Origin: Actinomycetota bacterium
GTDB lineage: Bacteria; Actinomycetota; Actinomycetes; Nanopelagicales; Nanopelagicaceae
Reading direction: 5' to 3'
Assembly (NCBI GenBank): GCA_026392695.1
Contig: JAPLBP010000074.1
Location: 1 to 37,171 of the forward strand
DNA: 37,171 nucleotides
Position 1 is the stretch's first letter; every line of letters starts with the position of its first letter. The position numbers and the translations under genes were made by a program. The notes under the pieces were generated by a model. That model worked only from the letters and a program-made list of their open reading frames with translations. It was not told the origin of the DNA and did no database searches. Of the stretch, positions 18,659-28,219 are shown one piece after another.

Positions 18659-18910
18659 CTAAAGCTTGCGTAGAAAATCTGGATCGTCGTCAGGTGGCAA
18701 AATTCTGCGGGATCCTCCACGTCCGATTCCTGGTCGTCGAGGTCGTCCTGCGATCCAATAGGCAATGGCACCAATAGGTTCAAAGAGAATAATGATCAGA
18801 ATCCATCCCCACTTGGGAAGGTTTCGGATAGCGGAAACATCTGTACCGGCGCAATCAACCAATGAATAGATTGTGAAAATGATGGGGAGTAGAAAAAGTA
18901 AGACGCGCAT
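18659..18910 (-). CDS. PLDc_N domain small membrane protein
   Basis: 83 aa; two hydrophobic helices with LPKWGWILIIILFEPIGAIAYWIAGRPR, typical of PLDc_N. Confidence 0.85.
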   Translation of the reverse strand: MRVLLFLLPIIFTIYSLVDCAGTDVSAIRNLPKWGWILIIILFEPIGAIAYWIAGRPRRPGIGRGGSRRILPPDDDPDFLRKL

Positions 18911-18930
18911 GGGTTGAGTCTAGCCTTTAG

Positions 18931-19785
18931 TTATGCAAGCCAGAGAGAGATTGCTAACAGGAGAGCAAAGAGAAGTTGGAGTTGACCAGTTTTTGCTAGG
19001 AGTGGGATAAGTGCTGCTCCTTCTGCGTTTCCGTTTACTTTTCGAGCAAGGCTTAACGACAGTGGCGCTACGGCTAAGGTGAGAAGCGCCCATGGTGTAA
19101 CAAATAGGGCAACCACATGAGCAATCAGCAAAAGCATTGCAAAAAAGAATCGACTTCCGTCATCTCCCATGCGCACTGCCAAGGTCCTCTTGCCCACAAG
19201 TGCATCTTTCTCACGGTCCCTTATGTTGTTGATCGCGAGCAATGAACAAGACAGAGCACCTATTGGAACCGAGATAAGAAATGAGTTGAGGGTTAGCTTT
19301 TCGGTCTGGACGAAGAAGGTACCCATCGTGGCAACGAGTCCAAAAAAGACGAAGACTGAAATTTCTCCAAATCCACTGTATCCATAAGGGGATTTTCCTC
19401 CTGTATAAAACCAGGCCGCAGCAATGGCTATCGCGCCAACCAAGAGAATCCACCACGAACTTAGCGCCGCAAGAGCCAGTCCAGAAACGCCTGCTACAAA
19501 AAATGAAATAAAGGCCGCCTTCTTTACTGCCAGCGGTGTAGCAAGGCCACTCGCAACAATGCGCGTTGGTCCTATCCTGTCTGTATCCGTTCCGCGAACG
19601 CCATCGGAATAATCATTTGCATAGTTAACAGCGATTTGAAGTGAAAGGCTAACAACGAGTGCGAGTAAAGCGCGCAGGATATTGCTCTGTGAGCCAGCCA
19701 GTGCCGTGGCAACCAAGACTGGAGTAACAGCCGCTGGGAGCGTGCGAGGCCGAGCTCCCTTTACCCATGTATCAACTGTCGTCAT
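18931..19785 (-). CDS. menA: 1,4-dihydroxy-2-naphthoate polyprenyltransferase
   Basis: 284 aa; WVKGARPRTLPAAVTPVLV, NYANDYSDGVRGTD, NNIRDREKDALVGKRTLAVR. Confidence 0.96.
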   Translation of the reverse strand: MTTVDTWVKGARPRTLPAAVTPVLVATALAGSQSNILRALLALVVSLSLQIAVNYANDYSDGVRGTDTDRIGPTRIVASGLATPLAVKKAAFISFFVAGVSGLALAALSSWWILLVGAIAIAAAWFYTGGKSPYGYSGFGEISVFVFFGLVATMGTFFVQTEKLTLNSFLISVPIGALSCSLLAINNIRDREKDALVGKRTLAVRMGDDGSRFFFAMLLLIAHVVALFVTPWALLTLAVAPLSLSLARKVNGNAEGAALIPLLAKTGQLQLLFALLLAISLWLA

Positions 19786-20797
19786 TTCAGACCTCTCTGC
19801 GCAGTGGCTAATTCTATTAGGGCTCGACGATCGACTTTCCCGATTAGCGTGTAAGGAAATTCAGCAATTATTAAGAAGCCTTTGGGTTTTGCAACATGAC
19901 CAAGGGCGCGAGTAAGGGAATCAGATATTTCCTCTTGTGAAATGTCGGAGTTTTGAGCGAGGGCAATGTGAAGAGCGCTGCCCCATTCAGCATCATCCAA
20001 GGTGAACGCAGCCAAAGCCGCTGCCGGGTGATCCTTCCTTATTGCCGCCTCGCTGAATCAAATGAGCCCAGATCCTTTGTAAGAAACCAACCGTCTTGAA
20101 GAGATTCCAACCATTCGATCTCATTGTTGAGATATGTTGTCGCTAAAACTGCACCCTTAATTGCAATGTATCCATCGCGTATTTCAACATCGACGCCGTC
20201 TAGAGGTATTCCGTTGTAAACGCATCCGCCGCAGGTTTCAGTCATTCCATACGTGGTGACGATATTTATTCCAGCATCTTTTGCTTGAGAATGTAATTCG
20301 TCGGTAAGTGCCGCGCCTCCTACTAGTACTGCTTTGCAGTCACGTAGGTGGTTTAGCAATAGCTGGTCTCCGTTTAGTGCTCGGAATAGTTGGGTCGGCA
20401 CAATTGCCGTGAAATCTGCTTTCGGGAATTCAACTGCATTCCTTAAATCAATGGCAGCGGTACCAAGTCCTAAACTTCGCGCTAGAACATTGACTCCGGC
20501 AATGTGGGTCAACGGCAACAACAATGACCATGTGTCCCCAAACCGAGCACCGAGGAAGTCATTTGACGATTTTGCGGAAGCAATAATCGCTCTCGAACTC
20601 AGTGCCACTTCTTTTGCGGCCCCAGTAGAGCCACTCGTGGCGACCACAATCGCGATGGAGGCGGGTACTTCGTGGGAGGTTGATGGCCCGAACGCTAACG
20701 CGGGTCCGACGCCAGATAACGCCCTAGCCAGATCATCCATTGCGGCTTGGGCGGAAACGTTGTTGATCGAGCGGAGCTCTTTTGTTAGATTTTCCAT
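19782..20797 (-). pseudogene. menE: o-succinylbenzoate-CoA ligase, split by an apparent internal deletion plus frameshift at ~20045-20062
   Basis: N-terminal ORF 20039-20797 has IVVATSGSTGAAKEVALS, TTYGMTETCGG, GWFLTKDLGSFDS and then a stop. A second frame reads FSEAAIRKDHPAAALAAFTLDDAEWGSALHIAL...FPYTLIGKVDRRAL (to 19782). Together they make one MenE, but the hinge/A8 region (GRxDDxI..GGE) is absent. Confidence 0.88.
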
Positions 20798-20838
20798 TGC
20801 CGCCGTAGGCTATCGCTTGTGACCGAGCAGGAGGAAAT

Positions 20839-21717
20839 GTGAGCAAGCCTATTAAGCGTGAATTCGGCAGTCGTTCGATTCCGGAATGGAAAGTTGGCGA
20901 AGGCGGAGAGAATTTTGTGGATGTTATCTACGAAACTGCCGATGGCATCGCCAAGATCACTATCAACCGCCCTCAAGTCCGTAACGCTTTCCGTCCACAA
21001 ACGATTATTGAATTGCAAAACGCTTTTTCACTCGCCCGTGATGCCGAAGACGTGGGCGTAATCATTTTGACAGGTGCGGGACATGAAGCATTTTGTTCAG
21101 GCGGAGATATCGCAGTGCGCGGTGACGATGGCTATTTAGGCGATGACCCGTTGGCAAAGAAAGGTATTGGACGTCTCAACGTCCTTGATCTTCAAATTCA
21201 GATTCGACGTACACCAAAACCTGTAGTCGCGATGGTTGCGGGTTGGGCAATTGGCGGTGGCCATGTACTTCACGTTGTTTGCGATCTGACGATTGCGGCA
21301 GACAACGCAAAGTTCGGTCAGACAGGTCCGATGGTTGGTTCATTTGATGGTGGTTATGGCGCGGGTCTGCTGGCAGCGCACGTTGGCCAGAAGAAAGCGA
21401 GAGAAATTTGGTTTCTTACTCGACAATACGATGCTCAAGAAGCCCTTCAGATGGGATTAGTTAACACGGTTGTACCGGTGGATGAATTGGAAGCAGAAAC
21501 CGTGTCGTGGTGTCGGGAAATGCTTCGCAATTCGCCAATGGCGCTTCGACTATTAAAAGCGAGCTTGAACGCGGCAGATGATGGGCTTGCCGGAGTACAA
21601 CAACTCGCTGGTGATGCGACTCTTCTTTTCTATATGTCTCAAGAAGGCCAAGAGGGCCGCGATGCCTACAAAGAAAAGCGCGCTCCAGATTTTGGAAAGT
21701 TTCCAAGGCGCCCATAA
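20839..21717 (+). CDS. menB: 1,4-dihydroxy-2-naphthoyl-CoA synthase
   Basis: 292 aa; crotonase fold with [46 protein letters not shown] start after AGGAGG. Confidence 0.96.
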   Translation: MSKPIKREFGSRSIPEWKVGEGGENFVDVIYETADGIAKITINRPQVRNAFRPQTIIELQNAFSLARDAEDVGVIILTGAGHEAFCSGGDIAVRGDDGYLGDDPLAKKGIGRLNVLDLQIQIRRTPKPVVAMVAGWAIGGGHVLHVVCDLTIAADNAKFGQTGPMVGSFDGGYGAGLLAAHVGQKKAREIWFLTRQYDAQEALQMGLVNTVVPVDELEAETVSWCREMLRNSPMALRLLKASLNAADDGLAGVQQLAGDATLLFYMSQEGQEGRDAYKEKRAPDFGKFPRRP

Positions 21718-22689
21718 ATGCTTGATTCAATTCTTGAATCACTCCATGTTGTTGCGTTGCCGACGAAAACAAATTTTCGCTCTGTGCTCGTCCGTGAGGT
21801 TGCACTATTTGAAGGACCAGAGGGATGGGGCGAGTTTTCGCCATTTCTGGAATATGACGCAGATGAGTGCGTCCCTTGGCTTGCGAGCGCCATTGAATCT
21901 GTAACAGTTGCGCCCCCATCTCTGAATCGCGACGTAATTAAAATCAATGCAACACTTCCAGCGATAAACGGAAGGGAAAAGATTGAGCAAGTTCTCTCGT
22001 GGTTTCCAGGTTGTCGGGTGGCCAAGATTAAAGTGGGGGAAGATTTCAACCAGGACTTAACTCGAATTAAACTTGCTCAAGAAATTATCCCAGGTCTAGA
22101 AGTTCGTCTTGATGTAAATGGCCAATGGACCACGAGGCAAGCGCTCCAGTATCTGGGGGATATTTACTCTCAGGTTAGTAACATCCAATACGTGGAACAA
22201 CCTTGCGCGACACTGGAAGAATTACGGGAGTTAAAGAAATCCCTTGAGGTTCCGATTTTGATCGCAGGAGATGAGGTAATTCGTAAAGCAAGAGACCCAT
22301 TTAGCCTGGATCTTGAGGGAGCAGTCGATATCGTAATGCTGAAAGTTGCCCCTCTCGGCGGAATCAAAAGATCACTGGCACTTGCAAAGTTTCATGGCCT
22401 TCCCGTAGTTGTTTCCAGTGCTCTTGATTCTGCGGTGGGAATTTCTCGAGGACTGCTATTGGCGGGAGCGTTGCCCGAAATTTCGTACGCTTGCGGACTA
22501 GGCACTGGGGCGTTGCTCGAAGCAGATGTGTCGGATCTCGCAATCACTCATGGAGATATTCAAATAGTTTCTGTAAAGCCTTCAATCCAAGCGCTCAAAA
22601 AGTACGGTGCAACCAAGGATCGTGTTGAATGGTGGAAGGCCAGGATTAGGCAGACTTGGCTAGCCGGAGCGGAAAGAGGTGAGTGGTAG
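21718..22689 (+). CDS. menC: o-succinylbenzoate synthase
   Basis: 323 aa enolase superfamily; KIKVGEDF, RLDVNGQW, YVEQPC, IAGDE, LKVAPLGG. Confidence 0.93.
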   Translation: MLDSILESLHVVALPTKTNFRSVLVREVALFEGPEGWGEFSPFLEYDADECVPWLASAIESVTVAPPSLNRDVIKINATLPAINGREKIEQVLSWFPGCRVAKIKVGEDFNQDLTRIKLAQEIIPGLEVRLDVNGQWTTRQALQYLGDIYSQVSNIQYVEQPCATLEELRELKKSLEVPILIAGDEVIRKARDPFSLDLEGAVDIVMLKVAPLGGIKRSLALAKFHGLPVVVSSALDSAVGISRGLLLAGALPEISYACGLGTGALLEADVSDLAITHGDIQIVSVKPSIQALKKYGATKDRVEWWKARIRQTWLAGAERGEW

Positions 22690-22691
22690 AG

Positions 22692-24269
22692 ATGAACACT
22701 GCGACAAATCTTGCGCGCGCAATTGTGGTGCGCCTCCTTTCCGAAGGAATCACTGACGTTGTTCTATCACCAGGTTCGCGCAACGCTCCACTTTCCATCG
22801 CACTTTTTGCCGCGGAACAAAAGAGTTTAATTACTTTACATGTTCATATTGATGAAAGATCTGCAGGGTTTTTTGCGCTCGGGATTTCCAAGGCATCGAA
22901 CCGACCTGTCGCGATTGTTTGCACGAGTGGAACGGCAGTGGCAAATTACCATCCCGCGATATTGGAAGCTTGGCATTCTCAAGTTCCGTTGCTGGTGTTG
23001 ACTGCGGATCGACCGGCGCGTCTTCGTGAGACGGGTGCAAACCAGACGACTCTGCAATCAGGGATCTTTATGGATGCCGTTGCGTATAGTGCAGATGTAG
23101 AAGACATGGAATTTGATTTTGACTCTGCCTTCGATTCTTTATCCACTGGTCCAGTTCACTTAAATGTGCAATTCGATGAACCGCTTTTGCCCGATGATGA
23201 AGCTGATTGGCTAGTTGGTCTAACTACACAAGCTCGTGGGGTTATTTCAAAGCACGCCGCAAAGGATTTGCACATTGACACCCAGCTCGGTGTCATAGTC
23301 GTTGGTCACGATCGAGCGGGATTTTCCGTTGAGGATCTTGAAGAATTTGCTGGCAAAGTAGGCTGGCCCATTCTGGTTGAAGATCCACTCTCTTTCAAGA
23401 CGTCAATAGCTCACGCATCGCTTTTTCTCACTGCATCCCATGTGCGTGAGGTGTTAAAACCTGAGTGTGTGATTGTTATTGGCCGTACAACTTTGTCACG
23501 TTCTATCAATGCGCTAATCAAATCTGCCGGACGTGAAATTGTTATCGACCCTCGGATTGAGTTTGTAGACACGAAAAGAGTGGCAGACGAAATCTTTTTT
23601 AATTTGCCCACTCCAGTTGGCGAATTAATGCCCAGCGATGAGTGGCTCGCGAGATGGAAGGATTACTCAGCAAAAACTGAGTCGCTTATTCGGGGAATGG
23701 ATGCGTGGGGTGAGCCCACCATTTGCGGGGCAATTTCGGAAAGTTTGGAAAATGGAAGCGCTTTCTATCTCTCATCCTCTAGGCCTATTAGAGATATTGA
23801 AGGTTTTTCCACTCCACGTGCTGGTGTTGAAACATTTGCCAATAGAGGCTTGGCTGGAATCGATGGGAATATTTCCACTTCGGTTGGCATCGCCTCGCAG
23901 CGCAAATCGACAACCGCTCTCATGGGAGATCTTTCTTTTTTACATGATCACAATGGGCTCTTGTCAGCACAAAAAGTTGCGCTTCGAATTATCGTTCTGA
24001 ATAACAACGGTGGAGGTATTTTTTCTACCTTGCCACAAAATGGGGTAAAAGGATTTGAGAAGATCTTTGGTACCCCTCACGGTTATGATCTCGCGGCGAT
24101 TTCCTCCGCGTTAGGAATCCGAACGGTGACGGTTTCGACAGTGGCTGCACTCAAGGACGAGTTGGTATCACCTATTGTCGAACTCTCAGTTGTTATCGTT
24201 GAACTTCCTTCAAGGGAGAAGAACGCGGAAGTTCTTCGTTCACTGTACGAAGCAATTGCAAAGTTCTAA
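22692..24269 (+). CDS. menD: SEPHCHC synthase MenD
   Basis: ThDP enzyme; VVLSPGSRNAPLSIAL, HIDERSAGFFALG, CTSGTAVANYHPA, MGDLSFLHDHNGL, NNNGGGIFS. Confidence 0.96.
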   Translation: MNTATNLARAIVVRLLSEGITDVVLSPGSRNAPLSIALFAAEQKSLITLHVHIDERSAGFFALGISKASNRPVAIVCTSGTAVANYHPAILEAWHSQVPLLVLTADRPARLRETGANQTTLQSGIFMDAVAYSADVEDMEFDFDSAFDSLSTGPVHLNVQFDEPLLPDDEADWLVGLTTQARGVISKHAAKDLHIDTQLGVIVVGHDRAGFSVEDLEEFAGKVGWPILVEDPLSFKTSIAHASLFLTASHVREVLKPECVIVIGRTTLSRSINALIKSAGREIVIDPRIEFVDTKRVADEIFFNLPTPVGELMPSDEWLARWKDYSAKTESLIRGMDAWGEPTICGAISESLENGSAFYLSSSRPIRDIEGFSTPRAGVETFANRGLAGIDGNISTSVGIASQRKSTTALMGDLSFLHDHNGLLSAQKVALRIIVLNNNGGGIFSTLPQNGVKGFEKIFGTPHGYDLAAISSALGIRTVTVSTVAALKDELVSPIVELSVVIVELPSREKNAEVLRSLYEAIAKF

Positions 24270-25492
24270 GTCTTGGTTAGCGCACTCATCATCGGTGCGA
24301 ATTTAGCTTGGCTCTCATCAAGTTCCCGAACTGGATCTGATCCAGACACGATTCCACATCCGGCATAGAGGCGAATTTTATTTCCTTCGACCTGGCCACA
24401 TCGCAGGGCGATTCCTAGTTCGCCGTCACCTCGAGCATCAATCCACCCGACGGGACCGGCATATCTGCCACGTGCCATACCTTCCAATGTCGAAATTACT
24501 TTCGTAGCGATATCTGTTGGTGTCCCGCAAACAGCGGCGGAGGGATGTAATTTTTCTAGGATTGAAAAGACATCGAAGTGCTGTGAAGTTTCCGCTAGGG
24601 CACCTGTCACATCGGTAGCCAAATGCATGACGTTTGCGAGGTGAAGCACAAAGGGCGAATCGGGAACATTCGTTGAGGAGCAAAAGGGGGCCAGTGACTC
24701 AGCTACGGACCTAACCGCATACTCGTGTTCTTCTAGATCCTTGGATGAGCGAGCAAGTGATCCGGCCAATGCAAGATCTTTCTCATCATCACCAGTTCTC
24801 GTAATTGTTCCGGCAAGCACTCGCGAAGTGACCATCGATCGATTCAGGCGAAGAAGAAGTTCTGGCGTAGCACCAATCAGGCCCGCAACGGAAAAGCACC
24901 ACGTAGATGGGTATTCCTCTTCAAGGTTGCGCAAAATTTGGCGGGGATCAATCTGACTATCGGCCGTTCCATTGAGATCGCGAGCTAAAACAACTTTGTC
25001 GATCTGTCCCGCCGCGATCGCCGCGATCGCTTCAGCTACACGTTCTTGCCATACTTCTGGAGTAAGGGTTCCATTTCTCCATGAATATTTGGGAGCGCTC
25101 GTACTATCAATTTCACCCAACAAAACTGGCTGAGGATTTTGCCCTATCCATGTAATCCAGGATTGACCACCACGATTTCCCACAATTACTTTTGGAATTA
25201 CGAGGACAGATTCTTCCTCTTGAGAAAAGGAAAAGGAGGAAAAAAGAAGTGGCCCAGTTCCACTGCTGTGCACTGTGTCAGTAATTGAAAACGTACCTAA
25301 CTGCTGGTGCCACCACTCACGAGCATCGCGAAATCGATTTTTCCCCGTGACCGTTGTCGTGGCATGTACTCCCCAACCAACTAGTCCTTCTCCTCTGCGA
25401 ACCCATGAAAGTGGCTCTGCGTCCGGAAGTAGTTGGAGGAGCGGTAAGTGATCGCCGATGCGCGCACTTGTGACAGGGATGAGAGGGGGCAC
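24266..25492 (-). CDS. menF: Isochorismate synthase
   Basis: 408 aa chorismate-utilising enzyme; KVVLARD, GATPELLLR, LAGTITRTGDD, KLHPSAAVCGTPT, GRYAGPVGWID, AGCGIVSGSDP. Confidence 0.93.
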   Translation of the reverse strand: MPPLIPVTSARIGDHLPLLQLLPDAEPLSWVRRGEGLVGWGVHATTTVTGKNRFRDAREWWHQQLGTFSITDTVHSSGTGPLLFSSFSFSQEEESVLVIPKVIVGNRGGQSWITWIGQNPQPVLLGEIDSTSAPKYSWRNGTLTPEVWQERVAEAIAAIAAGQIDKVVLARDLNGTADSQIDPRQILRNLEEEYPSTWCFSVAGLIGATPELLLRLNRSMVTSRVLAGTITRTGDDEKDLALAGSLARSSKDLEEHEYAVRSVAESLAPFCSSTNVPDSPFVLHLANVMHLATDVTGALAETSQHFDVFSILEKLHPSAAVCGTPTDIATKVISTLEGMARGRYAGPVGWIDARGDGELGIALRCGQVEGNKIRLYAGCGIVSGSDPVRELDESQAKFAPMMSALTKT

Positions 25493-25504
25493 GGAAAAGG
25501 GGAG

Positions 25505-26002
25505 TTACTTCTGAACGAAACGCCACACCAGTGGCAGAGAAGTTCCGGCAATAGCGATTTTTAAAGCTTCGCCGAAAAGAAATGGAGTTAAGCCCGCGGC
25601 GAGCGTCCACGACCATGTCTGATTAGAGAAGGAATGGAGCCAATAGAGGCCGAAAGAAAAGATAATGGCATCTCCAATGACCATGGTTGGAAGTGCAGAG
25701 CGCAATCGCTGATCCCATCGACGGCCCGCGAGGGCACCAACGACAACGGTGGCCAAAAGCATGCCCGCCAAATAACCTCCAGTGGCACCTGTGAGTCGGG
25801 ATAACCCGTGAGCCCCGTTTGCAAAAACTGGAGCTCCAGCAATTCCGACTAACAAATAGGTGAGGAAAGTGGAAAGCCCGAGTGCGCTTCCATAACTTGT
25901 CCCGATGAGAAGGACGCCTAGAGTTTGACCAGTCACCGGAACAGGCGATCCTGGAATTGGTACCGCGACCTGAGCCAGTGCCTCCGAATTCACTTGACGC
26001 AA
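25505..26002 (-). CDS. bioY: Biotin transporter BioY (N-terminus appears short)
   Basis: [21 protein letters not shown] and [14 protein letters not shown] are BioY signatures. At most ~10 residues precede the conserved region in frame. Confidence 0.85.
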   Translation of the reverse strand: MRQVNSEALAQVAVPIPGSPVPVTGQTLGVLLIGTSYGSALGLSTFLTYLLVGIAGAPVFANGAHGLSRLTGATGGYLAGMLLATVVVGALAGRRWDQRLRSALPTMVIGDAIIFSFGLYWLHSFSNQTWSWTLAAGLTPFLFGEALKIAIAGTSLPLVWRFVQK

Positions 26003-26060
26003 GACTTTTAACAGTCAGGGTAATTTGTGGCGCAAGCCTACTCTGGACAACAATACGGGT

Positions 26061-26753
26061 ATGTCCCGCGCCAATCTTGATAAAGATCCAGATGAAGTGG
26101 CAGCAATGTTTGACGCAGTGGCCAAGCGCTACGACCTGGTCAATGATCTTTTGAGCCTCGGGCGAACGAAGGCATGGCGAAAAGTTGCCACCTCCATCAT
26201 CGCCCCGACAGCAGGGATGAAAATATTGGATTTAGCGGCTGGGACTGGGTCATCTAGTGAGCCACTGGCCGCTGCTGGTGCTGAGGTCATTCCAGCCGAT
26301 TTTTCAGAAGGGATGTTGGCGGCTGGCCGAAAGGCCCGCCCTCACCTGCCCTTTACCAAGGCCGATGCCCTCAATTTGCCCTTCAAAGAGGGCGAATTTG
26401 ACGTTGTCACCATCTCTTTTGGCCTGCGCAATACCGCTGATATCGATAAGGCGTTGCGCGAAATGCTTCGTGTTACCAAAAGCGGGGGCCGATTGGCCGT
26501 TGTGGAGTTTTCACATCCTGTCTGGCGCCCGTTTCGTACCATTTATACCAATTATCTGATGCGAGCCCTTCCTTTTATTGCTCGGTTTACCTCCAGCAAT
26601 CCGGATGCCTATATCTATCTGGCTCAATCGATCCGGGCCTGGCCAAATCAAGTCGATCTGGCTGCCCGCATTGAGGCGGCAGGATGGACGAAGGCCCATT
26701 GGACCAACCTCACCGGGGGAGTTGTCGCAGTTCACACAGCTCTCAAGGCATAA
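26061..26753 (+). CDS. menG: Demethylmenaquinone methyltransferase
   Basis: UbiE/MenG family; [53 protein letters not shown] at 26061. Confidence 0.95.
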   Translation: MSRANLDKDPDEVAAMFDAVAKRYDLVNDLLSLGRTKAWRKVATSIIAPTAGMKILDLAAGTGSSSEPLAAAGAEVIPADFSEGMLAAGRKARPHLPFTKADALNLPFKEGEFDVVTISFGLRNTADIDKALREMLRVTKSGGRLAVVEFSHPVWRPFRTIYTNYLMRALPFIARFTSSNPDAYIYLAQSIRAWPNQVDLAARIEAAGWTKAHWTNLTGGVVAVHTALKA

Positions 26754-26796
26754 CGGTTACAGGTAAAGCCGTGGCGACAATAGGATTTCGATCATT

Positions 26797-27168
26797 ATGA
26801 CGTCCACACCCAACCCATATGTACCGATATTTGTCATCGGAGCAATCGGTTTTGGCTTTGCTGCTATCTCGGTGACGATCGCGGCAATTACGGGACCGAA
26901 GAGATACAACCGCGCCAAACAAGCAGCGTATGAATGTGGAATCGAACCAAGTCCACAAGCTGCAGAAGGTGGTCGCTTTCCAGTTAAATATTTTTTAACT
27001 GCGATGCTATTTATTATTTTCGACATAGAAATAGTTTTTCTTTATCCATGGGCGGTAACTTTCGACAAGCTTGGCCTTTTCGGTTTGGTTGAAATGGGAG
27101 TCTTTATCGCAACCGTGTTTGTCGCATATGCATATGTGTGGCGCCGCGGCGGACTGGAATGGGATTAA
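26797..27168 (+). CDS. nuoA: NADH-quinone oxidoreductase subunit A
   Basis: 123 aa; [34 protein letters not shown]. Confidence 0.96.
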   Translation: MTSTPNPYVPIFVIGAIGFGFAAISVTIAAITGPKRYNRAKQAAYECGIEPSPQAAEGGRFPVKYFLTAMLFIIFDIEIVFLYPWAVTFDKLGLFGLVEMGVFIATVFVAYAYVWRRGGLEWD

Positions 27169-27170
27169 TA

Positions 27171-27599
27171 GTGGGCCTAGAAGAAAAATTACCCAGCGGA
27201 TTTGCTTTAACAAGTGTAGAAAAACTTGCAGGTTACATGCGAAAGAATTCGCTCTGGCCTGCGACATTCGGACTTGCTTGTTGTGCAATTGAGATGATGG
27301 CCGCAGGTGGCGGTCGATACGACCTAGCGCGATTCGGAACGATGGGCGCCTGTGCTTCCTCTGGAGGCATGTTCAATAACTACGCCATTGTTCAAGGCGT
27401 TGACCATGTCGTTCCCGTAGATATTTATTTACCAGGCTGTCCTCCGCGACCAGAAATGTTGATGGACGCAATTTTGAAACTTCACGAGCAAATTAGTAAT
27501 ACAAAACTTGGTGCAAATCGCGCAGACATTATTCGAGAAGTTGAAGCCGCAGCGCTCGCCGCTAAGCCAACCCACCAGTTAAAGGGGCTACTAGCGTGA
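27171..27599 (+). CDS. nuoB: NADH-quinone oxidoreductase subunit B with apparent in-frame internal deletion
   Basis: [18 protein letters not shown]...[30 protein letters not shown] joined directly to [48 protein letters not shown]. 142 aa from GTG 27171; the conserved ~40-aa block (..[23 protein letters not shown]..) is missing. Confidence 0.92.
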   Translation: MGLEEKLPSGFALTSVEKLAGYMRKNSLWPATFGLACCAIEMMAAGGGRYDLARFGTMGACASSGGMFNNYAIVQGVDHVVPVDIYLPGCPPRPEMLMDAILKLHEQISNTKLGANRADIIREVEAAALAAKPTHQLKGLLA

Positions 27600-28219
27600 G
27601 CGGAATGTTTGGGTCTCAAGGATCAGGAGATACCTCCGGCTTTGGCGGGTTAGTTCGGGTAAGTGTTTCCGAAGGCTCTAGCGAGCGACCATACGGCGGA
27701 TATTTCGACGAGGTGGCAGATGATCTTGAGCGCGCCTATCCAGATTTTGCAGATGCAATTGAAAAAGTTGTTGTAGATCGTGGTGAACTCACACTTCACG
27801 TAAAGCGCGAAAAATTACTTGAAGTCGCTCTTATTTTGCGTGACAAACTGCTATTTGAAATGTCGCTTGGCGTAAATGGAGTCCACTACCCCGCAGAAGT
27901 GGGCCGCGAACTTCACGCTGTTATCCATCTACTTTCGATGACACATAATCGACGAATTCGACTTGAGATTTCAGTTCCTGATTCCGATCCACATATGCCT
28001 TCTTTAGTTGAGGTATGGGCTGGATCTAACTGGAACGAGAGAGAAGTTTTTGACATGTTTGGAATTATTTTTGATGGTCACCCAGGTCTGACGCGCATCT
28101 TGATGCCCGATGATTGGCGTGGACATCCTCAAAGAAAAGATTATCCACTTGGCGGAATTCCTGTGGAATACAAGGGCGCAACGGTCCCACCTCCTAGTGA
28201 GCGCAGGTCATATCGATGA
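27596..28219 (+). CDS. nuoC: NADH-quinone oxidoreductase subunit C
   Basis: 207 aa; [49 protein letters not shown]. Confidence 0.96.
   Translation: MSGMFGSQGSGDTSGFGGLVRVSVSEGSSERPYGGYFDEVADDLERAYPDFADAIEKVVVDRGELTLHVKREKLLEVALILRDKLLFEMSLGVNGVHYPAEVGRELHAVIHLLSMTHNRRIRLEISVPDSDPHMPSLVEVWAGSNWNEREVFDMFGIIFDGHPGLTRILMPDDWRGHPQRKDYPLGGIPVEYKGATVPPPSERRSYR

Noticed and set aside
19782-20797. MenE as a natural two-subunit enzyme (separate N- and C-terminal chains)
   Set aside because: The hinge motif is absent from both pieces and the C-terminal frame has no good start or RBS; a deletion is simpler.
24996-25030. Tandem GCGATCGC palindromes (HIP1-like)
   Set aside because: They lie inside menF and encode the Ala/Ile repeat AEAIAAIAAG; two copies are explained by coding sequence.
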